Below are positions 1-10,413 of a stretch of 64,000 bases of DNA, one piece after another; position 1 is the first letter of the stretch; every line of letters begins with the position of its first letter. The stretch covers positions 682,001 to 746,000 of the forward strand of contig JAFEKR010000026.1 in assembly GCA_019022495.1 (NCBI GenBank). Reading direction: 5' to 3'. This stretch comes from Epichloe hybrida (Eukaryota > Ascomycota > Sordariomycetes > Hypocreales > Clavicipitaceae). Under the pieces are notes generated by a model, which saw only the letters and a program-made list of their open reading frames with translations, had not been told where the DNA came from and ran no database searches. Both the position numbers and the translations under genes were made by a program.

Positions 1-2403
1 TATGGTGATGGTGCTGCCGACAGTATCACAGAGTCACGCGTCACTGACTTTGGGGAGACCGGAAGCGAGAAAAGACTTCGACAAGGCTACATCGGATCGA
101 AGAGACTGTCATCCGCCGAGGTCATTGAAATGGCTGACATGTCTGAGTCGGAGAACTCGAGACACGGACCGGATGCTTTGATGGCGACAGAAGATGCCGA
201 GGAAGGCAAGGTTACTGTTCGTGTTGCTGCTGACGACATTCCCGAATATGCAACCGATGTTGAGGGTGAAATACTGGACGAGAAAGAGGAAGCAAGGTGG
301 GAGGCAAAAGAACTAGCCGGCAGCCAACGAAACTCCAAAGGTACCACGGCCAGTAAACGGGAGTCCCAAGCTCAGACTGTTTCAGGAGCCCCCGAGGTTA
401 TCCCTCTGCCATTCACGGTCCCTGAAGGGAACGAGGCCGAATCTGACGATGATCGGTCTTCCATCGCCACTTTTGCAGACGATGCTGAGGCCTCAGCCGC
501 CGCTTCAGCAGCCCCTCGTAAACATCAGTCCCTTGCGAAGAGACTATCTCAAGGTTCTGCCACCCTGCTTCGCAACTTCTCACAGAGATCTGAACGCACA
601 GGTGGCGGTGGTGCAGGCGGCGACAGCACTTCTGACGCAGGCGAGAGTACCGAAGAGTTGGTTCTGGGTAGAATCCGCCGACCCGAAGATGATGAGAGGT
701 CCCTTGCGGCCACTGCTGACAATGAGAGTGTAAGTGGAGCGAATGCACGCTCTATCGCCCAGGATCTTGATCAGAAAGATCCTGGAGAGACCGATCTTGC
801 CGGACGAAGTATTGAGATTCATGCTCAGCTTGGTAAGCAGGGTGACGAATTGCGCAATGGCGATAATACTCTTGCGCAGGACAAAACGAGATCTCGGCCA
901 GCATCAACTACGACTGCTCCCGGACCTGCCCTTGTCGTTGACCAACCGTTTGACAAGGCCGGAGCGCACGTAGGAGAATCACAAAGAGAAGGGGAGAGGA
1001 GTGCAGAGACGAGTCGCGAACCGTCTGCCGATCTCAATCTTCCTGAAGCCTCCGAAAGGGCAAAGTCAATGGCAAGCGTTTCGTCGACTCCAGCAAGTCT
1101 GACTAAGGACCGCTTACCGAGATCGCTTTCGAGAGTCGCCATGTCGTATCGAACCAATGAATGGGCGAAACATTTGAGTAATGCAGAGTGTCCTAAACCT
1201 GAGGAACTGCTCGTGCCCACAGCGAAAGCGACAAAGATGGCAAAAGAGCTAAAAGAGAAGCCCGTTCCCGTAAATATCGAAGAACTTCAGCAGACAGCCG
1301 AAGATGGTGGCCCTCCAACAGGTGTACGAAGATCAGTTTCTGTAAGCTCAGAGTTGGCCAATTCGAAAAACGACTCAACGCGGTCATCAAAGCAGGACCT
1401 GCCTCCAGCCTCAAATGCTGCATTGCCGACATCCCCCCCCAGTGGACGAAACACGCCTCTTGAGCAACGAATGCCACTATCCCCGACCGCTCCGCCTGCA
1501 CCACCACTGAAAAAGACGCCTTCTGGGCTGCGACATTCATCATCCACATTCATGCCGATCGCCGAGGAGCCCTTTTTTCAGCCCGCAGATAACTCTATTG
1601 TCGAAGAACAAGGTGCCAAGCCCTGGCAAGTCCTTGGTAGTCAGCCATCTGTGGCCGCTTTCGATGCAACACCATCACAGCCTCCTGTGCTGCCCGCCAA
1701 CCGAATACCAGTCCCGGGAGTTGTCTCGTATGCCAGTCCACAGACTTTGATCGGGCAACGCGAGATGTTCCTTCGAAGCAAATCCCACGGAAGTCTATTG
1801 TCACTCAACCAAGAGCCACCTTTTGCAAACCAAGGGCCTGGTAGTGACGCTGGCTCACTCTACAATTACCCCATGTATGCGGCAGCACTCAGTTTGTCTG
1901 ACCCAGACGACGTCCCTCTTAGCCAGAGGAAAGAGGTCATGCGCCAGAGCAGCCTGATGTCATTATCACAGCCAGTCACGGCACAAACTCAGCCCCTTCA
2001 TAGACTTGACAGCACGGAAGATCTGGCTTTTAACTCCCACCAACCGAAGAGATCATCGACGTTGGCCTCCATTGCGGCGAGGGAAGCTCAATTAGCCAGT
2101 TTTCGCCAGTCTGTGCAGTATGACCTCCGCTCAGGAACGCCCATCATGACAAACACGGGACGTGAAACGCCTTTCGGATCGGCGACGCTGCTCGGTGGTG
2201 GGCGAGAGGCAGAAATTCAGCGGAACATCGAGATGCAACGCAACGTACTGATGGGACAGAAAGAGGCAGAGGCGCAGCGCAGGGAAATGCAGAAACGAGA
2301 AAAAGAAAATGTCGATCGTGCTTTTGATGAGCGGATGAGAAATGGCGACATGCTGGAAGCTCACCGGGAAGCTATGCGTCGGATGCAAAAGGCAGCAAAA
2401 TAA
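1..2403 (+). CDS. Low-complexity Ser/Pro-rich protein, 3' part (partial)
   Basis: The frame is open from base 1 to the TAA at 2401-2403, so the window holds only the last 800 codons; the first in-frame ATG (130) is probably internal. The visible part is acidic and Ser/Pro/Gln-rich, with no membrane segment or recognised domain. It has a short ordered-looking stretch (SYRTNEWAKHLS, near 1144-1179) and a strongly charged C-terminal helix (about 2200-2400, rich in Glu/Arg/Gln/Met) that could form a coiled coil. I do not recognise the family; repeated Ser-Arg contexts (RSLSR, RRSVSVSS, LRSKSHGS) look like kinase or 14-3-3 sites, which is inference. It faces the pheromone receptor tail to tail. 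Confidence 0.8.
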   Translation, partial: YGDGAADSITESRVTDFGETGSEKRLRQGYIGSKRLSSAEVIEMADMSESENSRHGPDALMATEDAEEGKVTVRVAADDIPEYATDVEGEILDEKEEARWEAKELAGSQRNSKGTTASKRESQAQTVSGAPEVIPLPFTVPEGNEAESDDDRSSIATFADDAEASAAASAAPRKHQSLAKRLSQGSATLLRNFSQRSERTGGGGAGGDSTSDAGESTEELVLGRIRRPEDDERSLAATADNESVSGANARSIAQDLDQKDPGETDLAGRSIEIHAQLGKQGDELRNGDNTLAQDKTRSRPASTTTAPGPALVVDQPFDKAGAHVGESQREGERSAETSREPSADLNLPEASERAKSMASVSSTPASLTKDRLPRSLSRVAMSYRTNEWAKHLSNAECPKPEELLVPTAKATKMAKELKEKPVPVNIEELQQTAEDGGPPTGVRRSVSVSSELANSKNDSTRSSKQDLPPASNAALPTSPPSGRNTPLEQRMPLSPTAPPAPPLKKTPSGLRHSSSTFMPIAEEPFFQPADNSIVEEQGAKPWQVLGSQPSVAAFDATPSQPPVLPANRIPVPGVVSYASPQTLIGQREMFLRSKSHGSLLSLNQEPPFANQGPGSDAGSLYNYPMYAAALSLSDPDDVPLSQRKEVMRQSSLMSLSQPVTAQTQPLHRLDSTEDLAFNSHQPKRSSTLASIAAREAQLASFRQSVQYDLRSGTPIMTNTGRETPFGSATLLGGGREAEIQRNIEMQRNVLMGQKEAEAQRREMQKREKENVDRAFDERMRNGDMLEAHREAMRRMQKAAK

Positions 2404-3181
2404 CGCGTTGGATGTGTTGACGGATTAATGCATGCTCACCAAGCGGGTCTTCTAATAATGAGGCAGGATCATCCTCTGGCTCTTTCTTCTTCTACATATT
2501 GTTCCGGGCCCCCACACCCACATCCATATTACTTTGTCCCGATTCGTGAGGGGCTGTCTGGCTTTCTTCTCGAGCATATACAACACGATCTGCAAATCCT
2601 AATCTCTGGTTTTTCGTTGCTTATTAACTCGTCTGCTATTTCACCACTCCCCTTTTCTCGGGTTTGACAAATCCACAACATATTTTTGATCCAATAACGT
2701 CGCAAGGTTCCTACATGTAGAAGAGCGAACCAGGACAAGCAGCGAGTCAGGAAGGACAGGACAGGACGTTGCCCTCGGATGGGCGTCTTTGCCACTCGGT
2801 GGGCACATATCTCTGGCATATGTATGATGAAGAGAAGGTCTGCGGGCTGTTTTGGGACAATATAGAACGGAGTTCACTCGCATATTTCATTTGGTCCCCT
2901 AATTAGCGTTGAATTTAGACCTCTTGGCTTAATATATGCACAGCGTTAATACTTATGACAGATCATATACCCCGCAGGTTATCTTCCTTGAGGAGACGAT
3001 AGAAAAGAAAAGGCCTCGTGCCGGATCGATTAATTAATGTGACGTATGAAATAAATGCATCAAGTGGCAACAAGTGCCGTCGAGTCCACAGGGGAACGAT
3101 TCTGTTCCAAGTTCTCGGATAATTGAAATCACTGTTTACCTGGGCTCGCTCCAAAGCTGGCACCTACGTGCCCCCCCCCCG
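2404..3181. other. Intergenic region between convergent 3' ends
   Basis: About 780 bases between two converging genes. I see no supported ORF. It ends in a run of ten C (3171-3180) directly beside the stop codon of the receptor gene, and should hold both 3' UTRs. Confidence 0.6.
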
Positions 3182-4910
3182 CTACGTTTCTCGCGATAAA
3201 CAAGTCTGAACCTGAACACCACAAGCAACAGGCTTTCTCACAATTCCCGAGCAGCCCACCGAACCAGACCCTTTTTGCTCTTCACCAGACCAAACGACTG
3301 TTTGAACAGATGGTTGCCCGGAAATTTGATACGATTGCCCAAGGGCACAAGCCGGCTGAACAGGCTCCAGGCAGGGCCCGATTTCAGGATCGTGTCCAGG
3401 CTTCTTCTTTCGCACAAAACAATTGCGTAAGAAATGCGGGACCGAGAGATTGCGACGAGTGCTGAACAGAAGTGGATTGTGACCAGGAAACCTTGTTGTG
3501 GTTGTGCTCTCTGCGTGTATAGTATCGTGGACACCGAGATGCTGAGATGGTTGGCCGTGCGTGCTGTCAATGCGGAATGACATGTGGCGGCTGGACGGCC
3601 CAGGAGAGCTGAGTGATTCAGTCTTGGAGGGTGCACTGGGTGCATTGTGAGAACGTGTTGATAGAAGAACTTGTTGGGGCCCAATGACACTTACCTGGCG
3701 ACGCTTCGCATCTGACTGGAGCCGAACGAGCTTCCTCCGACCGAAACAGCCTTATCAGGATCGTATTCTCGCCGCAGACGAGGAAAGAGGGTACCTAGAC
3801 CGAACAAGAGGCATACTTGTCGGTAGTTGTTGACGGCGTCCTTGGTCAACCCGAAGAAGACGAAGATTGGGATGGCCGTAGCAATGGGGATGTAGCAGTT
3901 ATTCATCACGGCCCAGTTGATTTGGCCTGATGAGACGAACAGGATTGTGTCCCAGGGCAGCGGCGAGGCATGATTATGGACTTGATCATAGTTGTAAGGC
4001 TTGAGTCCCTGCATCTGCAAGATGTTGAAGGCGGCCAGCGCTAGAACAACTGGCAAAAAGGGTATGAGTATGGAAATGACCATGAGATATAGCCTCCGTC
4101 TTGCGCGCTGGCTCCTTTGTTGCGCGATGCGATTGCTCAAGAGCGCCGTCTCGGTCGTTTTCGTAACTTGTCGAAATCTCTTGTAGATGAGGACTACGCG
4201 CGTTGCAAAGAAGACGGTATATGTGTTAGCCAGCTGGACAAGACAAACTGGGACGCTTTTTCTCCCAAAAACTCACCTGCGTAAGCGGACGTGATCAGAG
4301 CGAAGATGGGCGGCGGAAGCACGAAGAAAACCAGGAAGGGCCAGGACGGATGAGGGACCCAATTGCAGCCTATCAGTGTTCCGACAAGATATCTTTGGGC
4401 TGTAAGCGGCCATGTCAAGCAAAGCTGAATGATGGGGAAGGGGAAGATGATGAGTGCTTGGATCAAGTTCCGACGACGCCGTTCTTGGACGCTGAGGGCA
4501 TTGGCTCGCATCAATCCGACTTGCTGGGCCAAGTTCCGAATAATGGCCAACAGACAGGTGACGAAGAGGCCGATGCTGATGTTGTGAATGTAGGCATCGA
4601 CATCGCACCAGCCGTAGCCTGCCCACCAGGACCTGATGTTGTCGTTTCTCCAGATGAGGGCGTTCGCAATCGTTTCAAGATTCGTAATCTCGACGTTCAA
4701 AATGAACACCACTGCTGCAAGTTCTCCATTTCTATAGAGCAGACGGAGAGGCACGAGGCAGGTCAAGTTGGCAACCACGGCTAGGAGCACTCGACACACC
4801 AGGTTTGCTGTAAGTGCCGGATCGGTATAGGGAGAAAGGGGCTCGACCGTAGCGACAATGGTGGTCGTACCGCGAGTATCGTACCAATGCGTGAGTGAAG
4901 ATGAGTCCAT
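3182..4910 (-). CDS. Ste3-type (a-factor) pheromone receptor, 7-TM GPCR
   Basis: Receptor for the lipopeptide mating pheromone in the plasma membrane, coupling to the heterotrimeric G protein and MAPK cascade. Exons: 4910-4277, 4193-3695 and 3635-3182 (introns GTGAGT...TAG and GTAAGT...CAG); the joined CDS is 1587 bases, 528 residues. Seven hydrophobic segments are visible, with Ste3-family marks such as the NVEITN stretch in TM2, a WWAGYGWCDVDAYIHN-like loop before TM3 and WPLT after TM4. The cytoplasmic tail (exon 3, about 150 residues) is Ser/Thr-rich and poorly conserved. I chose ATG 4910 (MDSSSLTHW); an in-frame ATG at 5099 would add 63 residues without an obvious role. The tail is the least certain part. 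The Ste12 homologue at 45388 would act downstream in the same pathway. Confidence 0.88.
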
Positions 4911-6781
4911 GGTTTCTGGATCATAGGAAGGGTAGAGGGAGAGATTGGCCTTGGGTAGATGAAAGGAGTTGATGCAACGAATATTCGGAAACGAGGGAGA
5001 TCTCGTCCCATCAGAATAGAGTGACAGGAGAAACGTAACAGACGAGACATCAAGATCGTTTACTTCTTGCAAGCGTTGTGCAACCAACTGTCCACTCACA
5101 CTGGTCAGACAATGTGGTTATGGTATCACGGCAAGCGGAACAAGCGTCCTTATAGACGTTGCAGACAATTCAACACGGCGAATAGAAATTCGTCATTCCA
5201 TCCTTCACAATTGTGATTCTGTTGCAGACTAAACCTTCCTATCTTGGTCCATTCAAGGCCAGGGGTATGACGGGCTGTGGGCTATCGTCCATGACTGGCG
5301 CCTTCAACGCCGTCAATAGGGCCGGTGTTGCATTAGGGGCGGGACAGCTATAGAGACGATGTGGTCGAGTGTGATGAATAGACAGCAAACAGCGTCGCAT
5401 GGCGGCTTTTTCTTTTTTAAAAAAAGAAGAAAATCATAATAAAATAAGACTAAAATGGAGCTCCTCACGTCTTGTCTCGCTTCAAGTCGTCATCACTTGC
5501 CGCGGGTGCATCCGTTGTAGAGGTTTTGGTTTACAATAGACGTTATTGACCGTTTGGAGTTTGCCGGTCTCAGAGCTGAGTCTATTGACAAGCGTCTATT
5601 GACACCCAAATCGGGCGTCACACAACCCGCAAATCTCCAGCGTGGCGTCGTTTGGCGAACCACAGCCTGCAGGACATGCGGATATGCATTGGAGATCCAA
5701 GGTGAAGGAACACGGCTTCGAAGCTCTATTTGCGTCGACATATGTAGTGCTGCCCTGCCGGCACCTGTGCGCATTTCGCATCGGACGGCTACTTTGCCAA
5801 GTTGAGCTTGCATGGTGCTTGGTGGTGCATGCGCGGGCCGTGGAAGCCACATGCACTTGGAGTCATTTAAATGTACGGAGACATTCGATGTTCGTCGCGA
5901 GTTTGAGATGGCGAATTCTGCCGGACAAACAACGACGGGTCGCAGGGCGAGGAGAAAGGAGAAAGGAGAAACCGGGAGCAATTGAGGGAAGGTGTGATGG
6001 ATGAGATGCCTTCCTCGTCTGGCAGGCATCTGAACGGTGGGTTCTGTGGCTGGCAGCTGGCGGCTGTTCGCCAGACACCTTCTTTTAGCACAAGTACTTA
6101 CGGACTATTACTTGAAGCTGGCAGAACACGGCGATGCTAGTCTGGTTTGGTGGTCGCGATTCAAGGCCCACGTTTCGCCATCATTATGCTTTCGCTGCGA
6201 GGGAGACATTCGACCTATCACAGCCAAGCGGACAATCCTCAAACCCTTGAATCAGCTCCGTACATAACATCGCGTGTCCCGACATGACATCTACTCCGTA
6301 CTCGCTGCACTGACGCGACGATTCGCGCTTCTGGCCCTCGATTCCCTCACACCGCCTTTGGCCTTTGGTGTTGATCATCAGCAAAACGGCCTGTTCGAGA
6401 AGTTGCCACGAATGGAATGGACAAGTCACATGGAAACAGCGTCAAAGCTATAAAAAAAAAAATATAGAAGCCTGTCTAGAACAGGCGCCTTTACTATCTT
6501 AACGATAATCCACATATTTTCAAGCGGCCGTTTTGCTAATGAGCAAAGGTCAATCAATGGTGGACCGGGGATGCGATAAAAGTGGGACATGGCACGAGTA
6601 GCTGTGCGGACCAGAGCAAACGGGTGCCCGTGCAGGGGCCATGTTGACACAGTCCAAAACATTTACAATCTCTGCACCTCTTCACCCTCCTCGCCCTCCG
6701 CACAGTTCATACGCACATCTCACCATCCCATCCATTTACATCGCAACCATCTGTTGGCCCTTCAACCGCTCATCTACAACA
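4911..6781. other. Long divergent intergenic region (receptor / SSB promoters)
   Basis: About 1.9 kb between two divergent genes. Short overlapping ORFs in several frames show no family resemblance or plausible splice sites. The 130 bases before the SSB start are C/T-rich (6650-6780), as usual for a fungal 5' leader. The word ACTCCGTA occurs near 6292. Nothing else stands out. Confidence 0.55.
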
Positions 6782-7374
6782 ATGTCTTCCCTCCTGTTCC
6801 GCCGCGCAACCGCCGCCTCTGCTGGCGCTGCCCGCTCATTCAGCACTTCGTCCCCTCGAACTGTCGCTCGCATCTCCATTATCGGTAACCTCGCTGATAC
6901 CCCCGAGGTCCATTCCACCAGCAACGGCCGCGAAATTCTCAAATACGCCGTCGCCAGCAACTCCGGCCCCAAGGACAACCGCCAGACGAGCTGGTTTCGC
7001 ATCACAAGCTTCGCTGAGGGGCCCCGGAAGGACTTCTTGTTGAGCTTGCCCAAGGGGTACGTTGCCAGCTCTGCGTCTTCTCCAGATCAATTGACATTTT
7101 AATGAACTGAAATGAGTTTTTAACGGACTGGACACACCATGCGACTGGGATACGCTTACTGACACGGCAATAGCACCATGGTCTACGTTGAAGGCGAGGC
7201 CAGCATTAACAACTACCAAGATGCCAATGGCCAGTCTCGATCCAGCTTGAACGTCGTTCAGCGTAAGTGAAATTGCTTGATCCCCACTCACGCAAGATGT
7301 GCTCTGACCAAAATATTGCTACAGGCAGCATTGACGTTCTCAAGAGACCCCACAACGCTGGCCAAACCGAATAA
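6782..7374 (+). CDS. Mitochondrial single-stranded DNA-binding protein (SSB/Rim1-like)
   Basis: Small OB-fold protein that coats single-stranded mtDNA during replication. Exons 6782-7056, 7174-7262 and 7325-7374 (donors GTACGT and GTAAGT, acceptors TAG and CAG); 414 bases, 137 residues. The first about 25 residues are Arg/Ser/Ala-rich without acids (SSLLFRRATAASAG), a mitochondrial presequence, with a likely cleavage before the first OB strand (ARISIIGNLADTPE). Next come the SSB signatures: a GREILKYAVASNS strand, the TSWFRI strand, and MVYVEGEASINNYQDANG in exon 2, ending with VVQRSIDVLKRP. No acidic C-terminal tip is present, as in other mitochondrial SSBs. The gene lies tail to tail with glutathione synthetase, 274 bases apart. 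Confidence 0.9.
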
Positions 7375-7648
7375 GCCCCGTTCACCGACCATGTAATATG
7401 AACCAAAGTTACCAGGGCGGATGCGATTTGCGACCTTCGCAATCCTTCCTGCTCGCCAGACGAACTTTATCTCCGCTCCAAGGAAGTTTCCTTTTGTTAG
7501 GTATCTTATGTATTCTAGTCAGGACGCACAATGACTTCCGAGGATCCTCTTGTAAGAAACAAGGGCGACCAGGCTGTGTTGTACCACAAATCAACGAAAA
7601 ATCAATCTAACATCTGCACGTGCACCGCTGTCGGTGATGGAAGAGATT

Positions 7649-9396
7649 TTATTCCTGGGCTGCTGCATCCATGTCTTCTTGTATGTCAATATTTGTCAGT
7701 GTCAGTGACACACTGTCCATGCACCCGTAGCCAGCCGCAACACCACCTTCTTCGCTCTTGTCACCTTTCGTTCTAAGAAGCCAGCCGGCCTCCTCGTTGT
7801 GGAGAATCTTTCCAGATTTCTGATCCCAAAGGCAAGCGCCATAGACTCCCAGCTCGTTGATTACATTGCCCTCTTCTATATGGCCATTGCGGAGAATCAG
7901 GTTTCGTTGTGGTTCAGGCTTTATAAGCTCCATCAGAATGAAGGACCCCCAACGAGATTCGGGCATCGAATTCAGATAGTCAGGGATGGCCTTGCCATAT
8001 ATGTTGTTGCCTCCTCCTTCCCGCTGAGGCTTCAGCACATAGTCCTGGCACCGTTTTGGATCGAGTGCCTTTTCTCGCGCCACCAACCCTATCTCAGACG
8101 CATCCATGGGGTAAATATTCGTAAAGGTTTTCCAAAGCTCAGTGGCTGAGGGCGTATCATCTTTGATGAATTTGCTTAGGATTGACGCCTCGTTTTCAGG
8201 GCGAGGTGTAGCCAGCACCTGCTGTACTTTCTTGGTCCCGGCCAGCTGTGTCAAGACAGAAGGACATTTGATGGCGTGCGAGCGCTCCAGATGACATCTG
8301 GCGTCCCAAGCTTGTTGGCTGGGGTAATCGTCCGGGCCGTAGCCTGCTCTCATGTAGACCACGGCGACCTCATACTTTGCATCTTGGTTGATTGGGCTGC
8401 TGTATAAGAGCTGACGCTTTTTCGTCTGGGCCAGGGTAGTGTTTTTCATTATATCAGCAAAAGATAGCCGGAAGACTGGTATAGTCGGCGAGGAATTGGC
8501 CAATTGATACTCTAGATGGCGTTGATCCCACACGTTGCGTTCATCACCTTGAACTAGAAAGATGACGCATTTCGTATGTTCAGATTGAGCATCACCGTAG
8601 GCGTGATACGCAGCTTCAATGCCACCGGCAAGTCCTTCGATAGCCTTATTCTCGGGCAAATCGAGTGTGCCCTCCGCGATGGGCTGTTGCAGGAGCGGGT
8701 AGGCAGTCTTGGTGAGATAATGGTGGAGCTGCGCCGCACGAACCGACAAACCGCCAAAAGAGGAGGCAATGGTGTTGAACTCTACCTGCTTGAGCTGATC
8801 GAATGGAGGCAGCACGGAGGCGTCTTTGTGCGCCATGTAGTCGGATCTGAACAGACCTAGTGACAGCGACTATTTGGAGATCAGGATCGCTGTCGCTCGT
8901 CTTGTTCGATTGGCTTGATTGAAAATTGCCTCTCACCTGCGTATAACCTTCCGACTTGACCGTTTGATGAACGGCCCATAGATCGCGAACAAACTCATCC
9001 CCATCAATCACCCTGGAGCGGCAAAGTCAGCAAGATTCAACCTATGTAGACGCTTTTCAAGCAACATACATACTGCTTTACAATATTTGCCAAGAAACTC
9101 TCATCTCTACTCACGGCAGCATACAATTCATTGTACGCCTTCTGTGCCGCCAAGCCTTTTCGGAAAGCGTGTCTGGCAATGCCACTCGGGAACAGCGTCA
9201 CTGGTGCGGGCACCGCGGCAATACGGTTGGGATCTGCCTCTGCTGCAATTGCCGTAGGAGGTGGTCTCACTACCAGGCCATGACCAGACGCCCAATCCTT
9301 GATGATTTCGGCAAGATTTTCCCGCTCGACATTCGTCAGATACGGGGGCAAGGGCCAAGAGGGCTCAATGCCCAGATCAAGCAAACTATCCCTCAT
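7649..9396 (-). CDS. gsh2: Glutathione synthetase (eukaryotic type)
   Basis: ATP-grasp enzyme that joins gamma-glutamylcysteine and glycine, the last step of glutathione synthesis in the cytosol. Exons 9396-9074, 9012-8937 and 8869-7649; 1620 bases, 539 residues, near the usual fungal length. Family landmarks: IDGDEFVRDLW in exon 2, SLGLFRSDYM at the start of exon 3 (this fixed the intron 2 acceptor), IKQVEFNT-like KQVEFNTIASSFGGLS, the glycine-rich loop PQREGGGNNIYG that closes over the active site, and ELGVYGACLW near the C-terminus. ATG 9396 (MRDSLLDLG) is used because the frame upstream holds only a GTG. The gene is divergent from the SNF2 gene, with about 1 kb of shared upstream DNA. Confidence 0.93.
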
Positions 9397-10413
9397 GGCG
9401 GATGGAGGGGGAGCAACACGACTGACCACACACGAAATCGATCTTCAGCAGGCGAGGACTGGAACTATTAGTCCTGGCTACGGATTACAGTGGATTAGAT
9501 TGATTATTAATTTGCTAGAGCGTGTCAAAGTGGATAACCCCCACTGCACATCTAGTTCCAGGAAGATGTCGTCAGCCTTGCCGCCGCCAAGTGCGGGTCC
9601 TCTCCATCGTCCTCTCCAGGGTAGCGTTAAGCTTGGATGGAGACAAATCGATTCTCTGGTCGGGATGTGACTGCTGCCTCGTTTGCCTTTTTCTTTTTCT
9701 TCTTTCTTTTTCTACAACTGCAACTGCACGTAGATGCCTAACTTCACTTGATCACTCTGTCAAAGAAACCAGACCCGATCTTCTGGGCGCAGATATTACA
9801 ACGGACTAGCTAAGTCTCTCGCCTACGTGCCTGCCGATCTAGTACCCCCAACTACGTGCCAAAATACTAAGGAGGCTTTGTTGGCAACCGTGACGACTAC
9901 CTACATAGGGGGGCAACTAGAAATCATGGACCTCCATCATCCTTATTTCATCATGCAAAGGTGAATTTGTGTTGATCAAAAGCTGACGAGGACCACTTTG
10001 CCTTCACCTTACCAACGTCACGTGCCACTCCACCCAAGTAATACGAACAGATCTGCCAGGCCGCAAGCAACTGTCAAGCAACAAACGGCACTTACCGCCT
10101 TGGATTTGTCTGCGGGATTTGCCTCTTTGGCACACATAATTTCGACCCGATTAACGTTGAAGATCACAGGAATGATTGGAGAGGCTGCAGATTGTCTCAA
10201 GACAAGTCGAAGTCTCAGGTTCGTTCATCCTGTAGGAGGGGTCTGCTCCACATATGCCATACATGTATTGTGGCTTTATTTTTCACACTTGGACTGCCCG
10301 GACAAAGTTTCCAATACCATCGCCTATGCTTCGCATTTCACTTGCCTGGAATTCTTCTTTGCTGACGCGCCTCACTATTTAGAGCATTGCACGCCTCCCT
10401 GTTTTGTTAGTCG
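9397..10413. other. Divergent promoter region, gsh2 / SNF2 ATPase
   Basis: About 1 kb between two divergent starts. It has pyrimidine runs near 9685-9715 but no ORF I can support; the 155-codon ORF at 9998-10465 overlaps the SNF2 start and has no coding character. Confidence 0.5.

Noticed and set aside
4350..4784. 144-codon + strand ORF
   Set aside because: It lies antisense to the conserved transmembrane exon of the pheromone receptor and has no domain features.
5099..5099. ATG at 5099 as the pheromone receptor start
   Set aside because: It would add a 63-residue leader without signal-peptide or family character before the extracellular N-terminus; ATG 4910 places TM1 at the usual distance.
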